64,000 bases of DNA from Bacteroides cutis (GCF_900241005.1 NZ_OEST01000006.1:1-64000), one strand, 5' to 3'. Shown: positions 17,930 through 29,383, counted from the stretch's first letter. The notes: generated by a model not told the origin, from the sequence alone. Numbers and translations: made by a program.

Positions 17930-17956
17930 GGTAAATATTCTCTTTTCTTAATCAAG
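17926..17956 (-). promoter_or_regulatory. Promoter of the 39-residue gene
   Basis: Minus strand: CTTG at 17956-17953, 19-base spacer, TACCTTTG at 17933-17926. The -33 differs from TTTG by one base; the -7 box is exact. Confidence 0.55.
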
Positions 17957-17965
17957 AAATTACCG

Positions 17966-17973
17966 TAACTTTG
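17966..17973 (+). promoter_or_regulatory. -7 box of the hisS promoter
   Basis: TAACTTTG matches TAnnTTTG. A TTTT at 17943-17946 is the best -33 candidate. The leader is about 25 nt, with no T-box or other riboswitch seen. Confidence 0.55.
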
Positions 17974-18004
17974 TCGACCGATTTAAAAAATAATTGAACC
18001 GAAT

Positions 18005-19366
18005 ATGGCAGCAAAACCTAGTATTCCGAAAGGAACTCGTGACTTTTCGCCTGTTGAAATGGCGAAACGTAACTATATATTTAATATAATTCGTGATGTA
18101 TATCATCTTTATGGTTTCCAGCAGATAGAGACACCTTCAATGGAAATGCTTACTACTTTGATGGGGAAATACGGTGATGAAGGTGATAAGTTACTGTTTA
18201 AGATACAGAATTCCGGTGATTATTTCTCCGGTCTGACTGATGAAGAATTGTTGAGCCGTAATGCTGCTAAACTTGCTGGTAAGTTCTGTGAGAAAGGTTT
18301 GCGTTATGATCTCACTGTACCTTTCGCCCGCTATGTAGTGATGCATCGTGATGAAATAACGTTTCCTTTCAAACGTTATCAGATACAGCCCGTTTGGCGT
18401 GCCGACCGTCCGCAGAAAGGACGTTACCGTGAGTTTTATCAGTGTGATGCCGATGTTGTGGGTAGTGACTCTTTGTTGAACGAAGTAGAGTTGATGCAAA
18501 TTGTGGATAGCGTGTTTACACGTTTCGGTATTCGTGTTTGTATCAAGATTAATAATCGTAAGATATTGAGTGGCATTGCCGAGATTATCGGTGAATCAGA
18601 TAAGATTGTAGATATTACTGTAGCCATTGACAAACTGGATAAAATTGGCTTAGATAATGTCAATGCCGAATTGCAGGAGAAAGGTATCAGTGATGAGGCC
18701 ATTGCCAAGTTACAACCAATCATCCTGTTGAGTGGTAGTAACGAAGAGAAACTTGTTACTTTAAAGCAGGTACTTGCCAACAGTGAAATAGGTTTGAAGG
18801 GGGTGGAAGAAAGTGAATTTATTCTTTCTACCTTGAAGAACCTTGGGCTGAAAAATGAATTGGAACTTGATTTGACTCTGGCCCGTGGCTTGAACTACTA
18901 CACCGGTGCCATTTTTGAAGTAAAAGCGCTCGATGTACAAATTGGAAGTATCACCGGCGGAGGTCGTTACGATAATCTGACTGGCGTATTCGGTATGGCT
19001 GGTGTTAGCGGTGTCGGTATTTCTTTTGGTGCCGATCGTATCTTCGATGTGTTGAATCAACTTGACCTGTATCCTAAAGAAGCTGTAAACGGTACACAAC
19101 TCTTGTTTATCAATTTTGGTGATAAAGAAGCTGCTTTCTCCATGAAAGTGCTTGCACAGGTACGTGCTGCAGGTATCCGCGCTGAAATCTTTCCTGATTC
19201 CAGTAAAATGAAGAAGCAGATGGGATATGCCAATTCTAAAACTATTCCGTTTGTTGCTTTAGTGGGTGAGAATGAGATGAATGAAGGAAAGGTTACGTTG
19301 AAGAACATGGAGACCGGTGAACAGAAACTTGTCTCTCCCGAGCAGTTGATTAGCGAACTGAGTTAA
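18005..19366 (+). CDS. hisS: Histidyl-tRNA synthetase
   Basis: A 453-residue class II synthetase charging tRNA-His. Motif 2 is in the region [25 protein letters not shown]; the histidine-binding HisA motif appears as [13 protein letters not shown], and motif 3 as GGGRYDNL followed by [11 protein letters not shown]. The C-terminal 90 residues form the anticodon-binding domain. Length matches the subtype in Bacteroidetes (about 450). It stands alone between its own promoter and the terminator at 19386. Confidence 0.95.
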   Translation: MAAKPSIPKGTRDFSPVEMAKRNYIFNIIRDVYHLYGFQQIETPSMEMLTTLMGKYGDEGDKLLFKIQNSGDYFSGLTDEELLSRNAAKLAGKFCEKGLRYDLTVPFARYVVMHRDEITFPFKRYQIQPVWRADRPQKGRYREFYQCDADVVGSDSLLNEVELMQIVDSVFTRFGIRVCIKINNRKILSGIAEIIGESDKIVDITVAIDKLDKIGLDNVNAELQEKGISDEAIAKLQPIILLSGSNEEKLVTLKQVLANSEIGLKGVEESEFILSTLKNLGLKNELELDLTLARGLNYYTGAIFEVKALDVQIGSITGGGRYDNLTGVFGMAGVSGVGISFGADRIFDVLNQLDLYPKEAVNGTQLLFINFGDKEAAFSMKVLAQVRAAGIRAEIFPDSSKMKKQMGYANSKTIPFVALVGENEMNEGKVTLKNMETGEQKLVSPEQLISELS

Positions 19367-19385
19367 TAAAAAATGAAATACATTT

Positions 19386-19416
19386 AAAAAGGAGCACAAA
19401 ATAGCTCCTTTTTTTG
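19386..19416 (+). terminator. Terminator after hisS
   Basis: AAAAAGGAGC (19386-19395) pairs with GCTCCTTTTT (19404-19413), running directly into Ts. Confidence 0.85.
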
Positions 19417-19492
19417 TATATTTATGGCACAAAATAGGACGAACGATATTTTTTTGTTCTACTTGTGTAGGATAAATGTAAAATCTTACTCC

Positions 19493-19500
19493 TATTTTTG
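19493..19500 (+). promoter_or_regulatory. -7 box before the 52-residue membrane protein gene
   Basis: TATTTTTG fits TAnnTTTG. The nearest -33-like element is not well placed, so this is tentative. It would give a leader of about 20 nt. Confidence 0.4.
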
Positions 19501-19526
19501 CAATGACAATAAAAAAGGAGGTTCTT

Positions 19527-19685
19527 ATGGTTTCCATTGAATACAAACAAGAAAAGCACAATGCCCTCGTCAGTTTTTTGATGATTGTCATAGCATTGCT
19601 GTTTCTACTTTACATGGGTAGTTCGCTGGTACATTCTACAAAAACGTTCTGGGAGAGTTATTCGATTGAGGAGTTACTGGATTAA
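19527..19685 (+). CDS. Small single-pass membrane protein
   Basis: 52 residues from the ATG at 19527. I chose this start because AAGGAGG lies five bases upstream (19515-19521), a strong Shine-Dalgarno that is uncommon in Bacteroides; an in-frame ATG at 19503 would place it within the coding region. Residues about 17-35 form one hydrophobic segment, and the ends are charged, with an acidic C-terminus (SIEELLD). No family recognised. It lies 39 nt upstream of the ferredoxin protein, so co-transcription is likely. Confidence 0.6.
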   Translation: MVSIEYKQEKHNALVSFLMIVIALLFLLYMGSSLVHSTKTFWESYSIEELLD

Positions 19686-19724
19686 AAGTAACTGTAATAT
19701 TTTTCATATACATAATTCTAATGC

Positions 19725-20465
19725 ATGATACTCTATTTTACCGGAACTGGAAATTCTCGTTGGGTTGCCCAACAACTGGCAGAGGCTACAAACGATACAA
19801 TAATTAATATTGCCGACTGTTTGAAACAGGAAGTATTACCTGAAGATTTGATAAACGAAGAAAAGGTCGGTATTGTTTTTCCGGTACATGCATGGTATGT
19901 GCCACGTGTAATTATTGGTTTCTTATCAAATCTTCAGTTTCCTCATTGCCAATATCGTTATGCGATATGTACGTGTGGTGATGATATGGGGAAGGGGATG
20001 AATCGCCTGGCAAAGCATTTCCCTTTGGATGCTGCTTGGTCTGTTGCTATGCCCAATACGTATATTCCGATGTTTAATCTCGATGATGATGAACTTTGTC
20101 GTAAAAAGATAGAGAATGCACGGCAGATGATTGTTTCCGTTGCAGCGGCTGTGCTCGAACAGAAAAAGGTGTGGAAAGTGAATGAGGGTGGTGCCGCATG
20201 GCTTAAAACATATATCATAAATCCATTATTTGTTCGTTTTACAATCAATCACAAGGGATTTCATGTAGATGAGGGATGCATATCTTGTGGAATATGTGAT
20301 AAGGTTTGTCCGGTGGAGAATATCAGGCAGGTAGACGGACATCCGATGTGGGGAAATCAATGTATTCATTGCATGGCTTGTGTACATGCTTGTCCTCAGC
20401 AGGTGATTCAGTATAGAAAAACAACACAGAAAAAAGGCCGTTATCGGTTGGCAGATTATCTGTAG
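19725..20465 (+). CDS. EFR1-family flavodoxin-ferredoxin protein
   Basis: A 246-residue cytoplasmic electron-transfer protein. The N-terminal flavodoxin-like domain opens with the FMN-phosphate loop YFTGTGNSRWVA, and the C-terminal 70 residues carry two [4Fe-4S] motifs, CISCGICDKVCP and CIHCMACVHACP. Such proteins are called EFR1 (flavodoxin-like domain plus bacterial ferredoxin); partners are generally unknown. An ATG four bases earlier is out of frame; 19725 is the natural start. The 205 nt between it and groES hold nothing I can name beyond AT-rich sequence. Confidence 0.9.
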   Translation: MILYFTGTGNSRWVAQQLAEATNDTIINIADCLKQEVLPEDLINEEKVGIVFPVHAWYVPRVIIGFLSNLQFPHCQYRYAICTCGDDMGKGMNRLAKHFPLDAAWSVAMPNTYIPMFNLDDDELCRKKIENARQMIVSVAAAVLEQKKVWKVNEGGAAWLKTYIINPLFVRFTINHKGFHVDEGCISCGICDKVCPVENIRQVDGHPMWGNQCIHCMACVHACPQQVIQYRKTTQKKGRYRLADYL

Positions 20466-20669
20466 GTTTTCTTGAAAAAGCCTGATTGAATTTTTCTTCT
20501 ATTTTTCGGATTTTCCTATATTTGTCTTATCCTTTGCCATTTTGTCAGTATTTATCTGCCAAACAAACAGTTTTCCATTTTGGCATAGTTTTCGTAAGTC
20601 CTTTATCGCTTATTTAAAGCAAAATTACTATAACATGTATAATGTATAACATATTAAAGCAAAAAAACT

Positions 20670-20942
20670 ATGAACATTAAACCATTGGCAGACAGAGTGT
20701 TGATACTCCCTGCACCTGCAGAAGAAAAGACAATTGGCGGTATCATTATTCCTGATACAGCAAAAGAAAAGCCATTAAAGGGTGAAGTTATTGCAGTAGG
20801 CAACGGAACAAAAGATGAAGAAATGGTGTTGAAGGTTGGTGATACTGTACTGTACGGTAAATATGCCGGAACAGAACTGGAAGTTGAAGGAACTAAATAC
20901 CTCATTATGCGTCAAAGTGATGTGCTCGCTGTTTTGGGATAA
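20670..20942 (+). CDS. groES: Co-chaperonin GroES
   Basis: A 90-residue protein forming the heptameric lid of the GroEL chamber. The start [12 protein letters not shown] and the mobile loop region near [13 protein letters not shown] are diagnostic. Length is usual (about 90-97). It is 40 nt upstream of groEL, the standard operon. I see neither a CIRCE element (TTAGCACTC-N9-GAGTGCTAA) nor a clear TAnnTTTG box upstream, so heat-shock control must use something else. Confidence 0.97.
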   Translation: MNIKPLADRVLILPAPAEEKTIGGIIIPDTAKEKPLKGEVIAVGNGTKDEEMVLKVGDTVLYGKYAGTELEVEGTKYLIMRQSDVLAVLG

Positions 20943-20973
20943 TTTGTAATTAGTATTCATTATTAGTAAATAG

Positions 20974-22620
<1,647 letters not shown>

Positions 22621-22658
22621 TAATTGTTTTTTCCCTGATTTCTGAATTAAATAAAGTG

Positions 22659-22694
22659 ACTGCGGTATCTTATAGAGACACCGCAGTTTTTTTA
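22659..22694 (+). terminator. Terminator after groEL
   Basis: ACTGCGGT (22659-22666) pairs with ACCGCAGT (22680-22687); seven Ts follow. Confidence 0.85.
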
Positions 22695-22875
22695 TTCTCT
22701 TTTCCTTGATATATGTCAATATAAATCGTGTAAAATTACAAAACTGTTACAAAAGTAATTAAATCCTATATCTTTTGTTTGATTTTAGTGTTATCCAACT
22801 TTAAAACGGTATCTTTATATTTCATGGAGATAACTTGATCAACAACTATTAACCTTTTTTAATTTGGAAAGTAAA

Positions 22876-23094
22876 ATGAACAAAGACGAAATTGGGCTGA
22901 ATGCCGGTAAAATTTGGCAATTGCTCAGCGATTATGCCAAATGGAGTTATGGTACCTTGAAAAGAAAGTCCGGATTGAAGGACAAAGAATTGGGAGCAGC
23001 CATTGGTTGGCTTGCCCGTGAGAATAAGATTGAGCTTTATCAGGAAGATGATGAACTTTATGTCTCACTGGGAGTAAACGTATATATCGGATAA
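22876..23094 (+). CDS. Winged helix-turn-helix protein (DUF2582)
   Basis: A 72-residue protein with the shape of a minimal winged helix: IGLNAGKIWQLLSDY, then TLKRKSGLKDKELGAAIGWLARENKIEL and a short wing. It resembles DUF2582, a family of small predicted DNA-binding proteins with no known role. The ATG at 22876 was preferred to a non-ATG start four codons upstream. It stands alone between groEL and threonine aldolase; the 177 nt downstream show no gene. Confidence 0.8.
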   Translation: MNKDEIGLNAGKIWQLLSDYAKWSYGTLKRKSGLKDKELGAAIGWLARENKIELYQEDDELYVSLGVNVYIG

Positions 23095-23271
23095 GGAGAA
23101 CCGATTAAATTAAGTTTTGGAGAGACGCGGATTTTGCAATACGGAAGGAATTTTGGGTAGATTGTGAAATTTGTGTCTCTTTCTATAAAATCTGTATCTC
23201 TTTGTTTTCTCATGTTGTAGAATATTATTTCCTTTGTGTATCCTTTTTCAATAAAATAAAAAAAAACGACA

Positions 23272-24294
23272 ATGAGAAGTTTTGCATCAGACAATAATTC
23301 CGGCGTACATCCTTTGGTAATGGAGGCTTTGAACCGGGCAAATCAGGACCATGCTGTAGGTTATGGTGATGATCCTTGGACAGAAGAAGCTATCCGTAAA
23401 ATCAAGGAAGTATTTACTTCCGATTGTGAGCCGTTGTTTGTATTCAATGGAACAGGCAGCAATGCAGTAGCCCTACAACTCTGTACGCGTCCTTTCAATT
23501 CCATTATATGTGCCGAGACTGCACATATTTATGTGGACGAGTGTGGCTCGCCTGCTCGCATGACAGGTTGTCAGATACGTCCTATAGTCACTTCTGATGG
23601 TAAACTTACTCCTGAATTAATTCGTCCTTATTTATGTCATTTCGGTGAGCAACATCATTCGCAACCGGGAGTTATTTATATCTCCCAATGTACTGAAATG
23701 GGTACTATCTATAAGCCAGAAGAACTTCGTGCTCTTACTGAACTGGCACATTTATATGGTATGTATGTCCATATGGATGGTGCTCGCTTGGCGAATGCTT
23801 GTGCAGCATTAAACCTTGGTCTTAAAGAGTTGACAGTGGATTGTGGAATTGATGTACTTAGTTTTGGAGGAACGAAGAACGGTTTGATGGTAGGTGAGAG
23901 CGTTATCGTCTTCAATCCGATTTTAAAGAAAGAAGCTTGTTTTATCCGTAAGCAGTCTGCTCAGCTTGCCTCTAAATTACGTTACTTGTCGTGTCAGTTT
24001 ACTGCTTATTTGACAGATGAACTTTGGTTGAAGAATGCTTTACATGCCAATGTAATGGCGAAAGTACTGTATGATGGCTTGAAGAAATTACCCGGCGTTC
24101 GTTTTACGCAGTCGATGGAAAGTAACCAGTTGTTTCTTACCCTGCCTCGTCCTGCTATTGAACGATTATTCAAATCTTATTTCTTTTATTTTTGGAATGA
24201 GGAGGCAAATGAAATACGTTTTGTGACTTCTTTTGATACAACTCCCGAGGATATTGAACATTTATTGCAATCGGTAAGAGAAAGTTTATCGTAG
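23272..24294 (+). CDS. Low-specificity threonine aldolase
   Basis: A 340-residue PLP enzyme of the beta-eliminating lyase family, cleaving threonine or allo-threonine to glycine and acetaldehyde. The PLP lysine is Lys202 in FGGTKNG, and HMDGARLANA upstream binds the cofactor. The start RSFASDNNSGVHP and length (about 340) are typical. It is monocistronic or nearly so; no regulatory motif is seen. Related aldolases for other beta-hydroxy amino acids cannot be excluded. Confidence 0.9.
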   Translation: MRSFASDNNSGVHPLVMEALNRANQDHAVGYGDDPWTEEAIRKIKEVFTSDCEPLFVFNGTGSNAVALQLCTRPFNSIICAETAHIYVDECGSPARMTGCQIRPIVTSDGKLTPELIRPYLCHFGEQHHSQPGVIYISQCTEMGTIYKPEELRALTELAHLYGMYVHMDGARLANACAALNLGLKELTVDCGIDVLSFGGTKNGLMVGESVIVFNPILKKEACFIRKQSAQLASKLRYLSCQFTAYLTDELWLKNALHANVMAKVLYDGLKKLPGVRFTQSMESNQLFLTLPRPAIERLFKSYFFYFWNEEANEIRFVTSFDTTPEDIEHLLQSVRESLS

Positions 24295-24394
24295 TTCCTC
24301 GTTCAATTAATTATCGTTTACTTATTTTAGCACATCAAACTTTGGTTTGGTGTGTTATTTGTTTTTGTATATATAGAAACAAAACTTATAAACT

Positions 24395-25363
24395 ATGGCT
24401 TATATTGATTATTATCAAGTTCTTGGAGTGGACAGAACGGCATCTCAGGATGACATCAAAAAGGCGTTCCGTAAATTGGCTCGCAAATATCATCCTGACT
24501 TGAACCCTAATGACTCTACGGCTAAGGATAAATTTCAGACCATCAACGAGGCAAACGAAGTGCTGAGTGATCCTGAAAAGCGGAAGAAATATGACGAATA
24601 TGGTGAACATTGGAAACATGCTGATGAGTTTGAAGCACAAAAGAAGGCACGGCAACAAGCCGGTGCAAGAGGCTTCGGAGGATTTAGTGGAGGCGGTTTT
24701 GATGGAGCAGGTTTCGGTACGGATGGAAGTGGTACGTATTGGTACTCATCGGACGGGCAGGAATTCTCGGGTAGCAATGCCGAAGGTTTCTCTGACTTTT
24801 TTGAGCATATGTTTGGACACAGAACTCGTGGTGGAGGTGGTACAAATTCCGGTTTTCGAGGGCAAGACTTTAATGCAGAACTAAGCCTGTCACTTCGGGA
24901 TGCTGCTCAAACCCATAAACAAATATTGACGGTGAACGGAAAAAAAGTCCGTATTACTATACCGGCAGGTGTGGCTAATGGGCAGGTCATCAAGTTGAAA
25001 GGTTATGGTGGTGAAGGTATTAACGGAGGACCTGCGGGAGACTTGTACATCACTTTTATGATTGCAGACGATCCTGTATTCAAACGTTTGGGCGACGATT
25101 TATATGTAGATGTGGATGTTGACCTTTATACGGCACTTCTGGGGGGTGAAAAGTTGGTGAATACGTTGGAAGGTCAAGTGAAGTTGAAGGTGAAACCTGA
25201 AACACAAGGTGGAACGAAAGTTCGTCTGAAAGGGAAGGGTTTCCCTATATATAAGAAAGAAGGACAGTTTGGTGATTTAATTGTGACTTATTCTGTGAAG
25301 TTGCCAACGAACCTGACGGAACAACAGAAAGAGATGTTCCGTAAAATTCAAAGTATGAACTAA
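24395..25363 (+). CDS. cbpA: CbpA-type DnaJ co-chaperone
   Basis: A 322-residue J-domain protein. Residues 1-65 are the J domain with the HPD triad in YHPDLNP; a Gly/Phe-rich linker ([12 protein letters not shown]...) covers about 85-150; the C-terminal half is the substrate-binding DnaJ C-domain. The four CxxCxGxG zinc repeats of true DnaJ are absent, which places it in the CbpA group. It acts with DnaK. The partner gene cbpM follows after 16 nt, as in other bacteria. Confidence 0.93.
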   Translation: MAYIDYYQVLGVDRTASQDDIKKAFRKLARKYHPDLNPNDSTAKDKFQTINEANEVLSDPEKRKKYDEYGEHWKHADEFEAQKKARQQAGARGFGGFSGGGFDGAGFGTDGSGTYWYSSDGQEFSGSNAEGFSDFFEHMFGHRTRGGGGTNSGFRGQDFNAELSLSLRDAAQTHKQILTVNGKKVRITIPAGVANGQVIKLKGYGGEGINGGPAGDLYITFMIADDPVFKRLGDDLYVDVDVDLYTALLGGEKLVNTLEGQVKLKVKPETQGGTKVRLKGKGFPIYKKEGQFGDLIVTYSVKLPTNLTEQQKEMFRKIQSMN

Positions 25364-25379
25364 AAAAGGAGAACGAGTT

Positions 25380-25673
25380 ATGCAAAGCGAATTAATTATA
25401 ATCAGTGAGTATTGTGACAAGTGCCACATAGAGCCCTCGTTCATTGAAATGCTGCAGGAAAGTGGTCTGATAGATATTCAGGCGGAGAATGGAGAACGTT
25501 ATTTGTTGTTTTCCCAATTGCCGGATGTGGAACGCTACAGCCGCATGTATTATGATTTATCCATTAATATGGAAGGCATCGATGCCATCCATCATTTACT
25601 GGAACGTATGGAGGAAATGCAGCGTGAGATACACTCCTTACATAACAGGTTGAGGTTGTTTGAGGATTTCTGA
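25380..25673 (+). CDS. cbpM: CbpM-type modulator of CbpA
   Basis: A 97-residue protein of MerR-like fold. An N-terminal HTH-like part (SEYCDKCHIEPSFIEMLQESGLIDI) is followed by a C-terminal coiled coil (MEGIDAIHHLLERMEEMQREIHSLHNRL region). In E. coli the homologue binds the J domain of CbpA and blocks its action. Context directly after cbpA makes the call sound even though sequence similarity to E. coli CbpM is low. The operon ends at the strong terminator at 25693. Confidence 0.82.
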   Translation: MQSELIIISEYCDKCHIEPSFIEMLQESGLIDIQAENGERYLLFSQLPDVERYSRMYYDLSINMEGIDAIHHLLERMEEMQREIHSLHNRLRLFEDF

Positions 25674-25692
25674 TTGAGAATAAATAGATAAA

Positions 25693-25735
25693 AAAAACGT
25701 TCCATCCTTCTTTTGAAGGATGGAACGTTTTTTTG
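25693..25735. terminator. Bidirectional terminator between cbpM and acyl-CoA dehydrogenase
   Basis: AAAAACGTTCCATCCTTC and its complement GAAGGATGGAACGTTTTT form a stem with a TTTT loop; A and T runs on the two sides serve both convergent transcripts. Confidence 0.88.
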
Positions 25736-25751
25736 TGAGAGTATCTATTGT

Positions 25752-27458
25752 TTATTTATGATAGCTTTCCAGTTCTTCAGCTCTGAACTTACGGATAAAA
25801 TTGAAGTGCTTTTCTATTTCTGCTTCTGCATAATTTACATAAACAAGAGCAGACTTAGAAAACAGTTCGGGAGCCTTTGTTGCATCTTGAATCAGTAAAT
25901 GAGACATTACGCATACGGCAGCCATTTCGTAAAGACGGCGTGAAACGAAATCCAGCAGTTCTTGATTACCGCTTTCCTTTACGGCATTGTTGCAAGCATC
26001 GAACTTGTTGGTCATTTCTTTTATACGCTCCATCAACGGCTGCATTTCTGCGCTGCAAGATATTTGCTCATAATCACGTAAGGTGGCGGTATAAGAACCA
26101 TTCGTTACATAGCGGATGGCGGCTACTGTCTGTAACTGGGTAGTACCTTCGTAAATACTCGTGATACGTGCATCACGGTAGATACGTTGGCATGCATATT
26201 CCAACATGAAACCGGAACCGCCATGTATTTGGATACTGTCGTATGCATTCTGATTGGCATATTCGGAGTTCATACCTTTAGCCAGCGGAGTGAAAGAGTC
26301 AGCCAGTTTGGCATATTTCTTTTGTTCCTGACGTTCTTCCGGGGTTAGTTTACGTTCGCGGGCAATATCATCCAGGGCTTTGTAAATGTCTACATAACGT
26401 GAGGTCTGGTATAGCAATGCACGACCGGCATCCAACTTGGCTTTCATGATAGCCAGCATGTCGTATACGGCTGGGAACTCAATGATTGCTTTACCGAACT
26501 GCTTACGGTCTTTTGCATATGCCAAACCTTCATTGTAGGCGGCCTGACTCAAACCAACCGACTGGGCGGCGATGCCTAAACGTGCACCGTTCATCAGTGC
26601 CATTACATATTTAATCAAACCGAGCTTACGGTCACCGCAGAGTTCAGCTTTGGCATTCTTATAAACCAGTTCGCAAGTAGGTGAACCGTGGATACCTAAC
26701 TTGTTTTCAATACGGCGAACGTTTACACCACCTTCGCGTTTGTCATAGATGAACATGGAAAGACCACGGCCATCTTTTGTCCCTTCTTCAGAACGTGCCA
26801 ATACGAGGTGCAAGTCAGCATCACCATTAGTGATGAAACGCTTTACACCGTTCAGACGCCAACAGTTGTTTTCTTCGTCGAAGGTAGCTTTCAACATAAC
26901 ACTTTGGAGGTCGGAACCTGCATCCGGTTCCGTCAAGTCCATAGACATGGTTTCTCCGGCACAAATACGCGGGATGAAACGGCTATGTTGGTCTTCGTTA
27001 CCAAATTCATAAAGCGTTTCGATACAGTCTTGCAATGACCAGATATTACCAAAGCCGGCATCGGCTGCTGCAACGATTTCCGCACACATGGTGTACGGGG
27101 TAATCGGGAAGTTCAGCCCACCGAAACGGCGTGGCATGGTCATACCGTTCAATCCGGCTTTTACCATGGCATCGAGGTTCTGCTTTGTACCACTGGCATA
27201 TTCTACACGGCCATTGGCACAGTGGGGACCTTCTTCGTCTACACCTTCTGCGTTGGGAGCTATAATCTCTCCGGTAATTTCACCGGTAATTTCCAGCACT
27301 TTGTCATAAGAGTCTATTGCGTCCGTATAGTCCTGCGGGGCATAGTCAAACTTATCTTTATCTGCATATCCGCGTTCTTTCAGTTCGCAGATGCGCTCCA
27401 TCATCGGATTGTTTAAATGGAACTTGAGTTCCGGAATTTCTGTATAAAAATTAGCCAT
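25752..27458 (-). CDS. Acyl-CoA dehydrogenase
   Basis: A 568-residue FAD enzyme. The family signature regions are visible: MSMDLTEPDAGSDLQSVM (substrate and FAD contacts), KRFITNGDADLHLV, ARLGIAAQSVGLSQAAY, and IHGGSGFMLEYACQRIYRDARITSIYEGTTQLQ near the C-terminal third. The protein is about 180 residues longer than short-chain enzymes because of a C-terminal helical extension, as seen in long-chain forms. It is the last gene of a three-gene unit with etfB and etfA, which hand its electrons onward. The acyl substrate is unknown. Confidence 0.9.
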   Translation of the reverse strand: MANFYTEIPELKFHLNNPMMERICELKERGYADKDKFDYAPQDYTDAIDSYDKVLEITGEITGEIIAPNAEGVDEEGPHCANGRVEYASGTKQNLDAMVKAGLNGMTMPRRFGGLNFPITPYTMCAEIVAAADAGFGNIWSLQDCIETLYEFGNEDQHSRFIPRICAGETMSMDLTEPDAGSDLQSVMLKATFDEENNCWRLNGVKRFITNGDADLHLVLARSEEGTKDGRGLSMFIYDKREGGVNVRRIENKLGIHGSPTCELVYKNAKAELCGDRKLGLIKYVMALMNGARLGIAAQSVGLSQAAYNEGLAYAKDRKQFGKAIIEFPAVYDMLAIMKAKLDAGRALLYQTSRYVDIYKALDDIARERKLTPEERQEQKKYAKLADSFTPLAKGMNSEYANQNAYDSIQIHGGSGFMLEYACQRIYRDARITSIYEGTTQLQTVAAIRYVTNGSYTATLRDYEQISCSAEMQPLMERIKEMTNKFDACNNAVKESGNQELLDFVSRRLYEMAAVCVMSHLLIQDATKAPELFSKSALVYVNYAEAEIEKHFNFIRKFRAEELESYHK

Positions 27459-27465
27459 AGTTTCC

Positions 27466-28485
27466 TTACTTACTGTTCTGTTTGTAATACTTGATCATCT
27501 TCGGAATTACTTCTTCAACCGTACCATTGATTACGTAATCGGCAATAGTATTGATAGGAGCATTCTCGTCATTGTTGATAGAGATGATGATACCACTCTC
27601 TTGCATACCGGCAATGTGCTGAATTTGTCCGCTGATACCGCAAGCGATATAAAGTTTGGGACGAACCGTAACACCTGTCTGACCTATCTGGCGGTCGTGG
27701 TCTGCGAAGCCTGCATCAACAGCGGCGCGGCTGGCACCTACCTCGGCATGAAGTTCCTTAGCCAGTTCGAACAGCATATTGAACCCTTCCTTGCTCCCCA
27801 TGCCGTAACCACCGGCAATGACGATAGGGGCACCTTTCAAATTGTGTTTGGCTTTTTCTACATGACGGTCAATGACTTTCACTACATAGTCTGTTTCGAG
27901 AACATACTTGGCAACGTCGTGTCTGATGACTTCACCTTTATAGTTGGCATCGAGAATTTCTTTCTTCATCACACCCTCGCGTACAGTCGCCATTTGCGGG
28001 CGATGTTCGGGATTTACAATCGTAGCCACGATGTTGCCACCGAATGCGGGACGGATTTGGTATAACAGGTTTTCATATACTTTACCTTCTTTCTTGTCTT
28101 CGTGTTCACCGATTTCAAGAGCCGTACAGTCGGCGGTCAATCCACTGGTCAGTGCCGAAGAAACGCGCGGACCGAGGTCGCGGCCGATAACAGTGGCGCC
28201 CATCAGGCAGATTTGCGGTTTTTCTTCCTTAAACAGGTTGATGAGTACAGAAGAGTGGGGAAGAGAAGTATAGGGGAATAGACCCGGAGCGTCGAAAACA
28301 TGGAGTTTGTCAACGCCGAAAGGGATTACTTGTTTTTCAATACCTGCCAGATTACTTCCGGCAGCCACAGCTTCCAGCTGGCAACCCAACTGATTAGCTA
28401 ATTTACGACCTTTGGTCAGGAGTTCGAGACTGACATCGGCAACTGTAGTACCTTCTATCTCTAAATATACAAATACATTATTCAT
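27466..28485 (-). CDS. etfA: Electron transfer flavoprotein, alpha subunit
   Basis: A 339-residue subunit that binds FAD. The C-terminal domain contains the family motif around ASRAAVDAGFADHDRQIGQTGVTVRPKLYIACGISGQIQHIAGM, where the Arg, Gln and His residues contact FAD. It accepts electrons from the acyl-CoA dehydrogenase encoded 7 nt downstream and pairs with EtfB encoded 4 nt upstream, so the three are one operon. The sequence cannot show whether this ETF bifurcates. Confidence 0.93.
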   Translation of the reverse strand: MNNVFVYLEIEGTTVADVSLELLTKGRKLANQLGCQLEAVAAGSNLAGIEKQVIPFGVDKLHVFDAPGLFPYTSLPHSSVLINLFKEEKPQICLMGATVIGRDLGPRVSSALTSGLTADCTALEIGEHEDKKEGKVYENLLYQIRPAFGGNIVATIVNPEHRPQMATVREGVMKKEILDANYKGEVIRHDVAKYVLETDYVVKVIDRHVEKAKHNLKGAPIVIAGGYGMGSKEGFNMLFELAKELHAEVGASRAAVDAGFADHDRQIGQTGVTVRPKLYIACGISGQIQHIAGMQESGIIISINNDENAPINTIADYVINGTVEEVIPKMIKYYKQNSK

Positions 28486-28489
28486 AATC

Positions 28490-29383
28490 TTATCCTATCG
28501 TGTGGTTAGCTAACAGTTCAACAATCAAATCTTCTACATCCCGGTCGCTGCCTGTCAGTGTCTTGCTTTCTTTGGCTTGGAATGAAATATTCTGAATGGT
28601 TTTTACCTTGGTAGGCGAACCGCTCAGACCACATTGAGGAAGGTCACCGTTTACGTCGGCTACACTCCATTCCGTAATGTTCAGATAAGGATATTTCTCA
28701 TAAAGTTCTGCATAAGCCAGTGCGGCGCCTTCTTTGGTGATGGCGGCTTTTTCTTGTGCACCGAGGGCACGTTTGTATTTCTGTACCAGTTTGGCATTGC
28801 GCGGACGGCAAGGAGCGGCACTTCCGTTAACGGTAATAACGATAGGCAGAGGAGCCTCTACTGTTTCTACGCCACCGTCAATATGACGTTTCACGGTAAT
28901 CTTCTTGGAGGCTTCGTCTACATTCAGAATTTCTTCCGCGTATGTAACCTGTGTCAACCCCAATTTCTCGGCAACCTGCGGACCTACCTGTGCCGTGTCA
29001 CCATCGATAGCCTGGCGGCCACCGATGATAATATCATAATCACCGATTTTCTTGATGGCAGTGGCGAGAGCATACGAGGTAGCCAACGTATCTGCACCGG
29101 CAAAGGCGCGGTCGGTCAACAGATAACCGTTATCGGCGCCACGATAAAGTCCTTCACGAATAATTTCGGCTGCGCGTCCCGGTCCCATGGTCAGGATCGT
29201 CACGGTAGAACCCGGATGTTCATCTTTCAGTCGGAGAGCTTGCTCAAGGGCGTTCAGGTCTTCGGGGTTGAAGATGGCAGGGAGTGCCGCACGGTTAATG
29301 GTTCCGTCGGCTTTCATGGCATCTTTCCCGACATTACGTGTGTCGGGAACTTGTTTTGCCAATACAACAATTTTCAAACTCAT
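28490..29383 (-). CDS. etfB: Electron transfer flavoprotein, beta subunit
   Basis: A 297-residue partner of EtfA. The start (MSLKIVVLAKQVPDT) and the region GGRQAIDGDTAQVGPQVAEKL carry the AMP/FAD binding motif. It is somewhat longer than the classic 250-265-residue form, as in anaerobes. First gene of the etfB-etfA-acd operon; promoter at 29482-29512. Confidence 0.93.
   Translation of the reverse strand: MSLKIVVLAKQVPDTRNVGKDAMKADGTINRAALPAIFNPEDLNALEQALRLKDEHPGSTVTILTMGPGRAAEIIREGLYRGADNGYLLTDRAFAGADTLATSYALATAIKKIGDYDIIIGGRQAIDGDTAQVGPQVAEKLGLTQVTYAEEILNVDEASKKITVKRHIDGGVETVEAPLPIVITVNGSAAPCRPRNAKLVQKYKRALGAQEKAAITKEGAALAYAELYEKYPYLNITEWSVADVNGDLPQCGLSGSPTKVKTIQNISFQAKESKTLTGSDRDVEDLIVELLANHTIG

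Noticed and set aside
20466..20669. CIRCE heat-shock operator before groES
   Set aside because: I looked for TTAGCACTC-N9-GAGTGCTAA and found no match.
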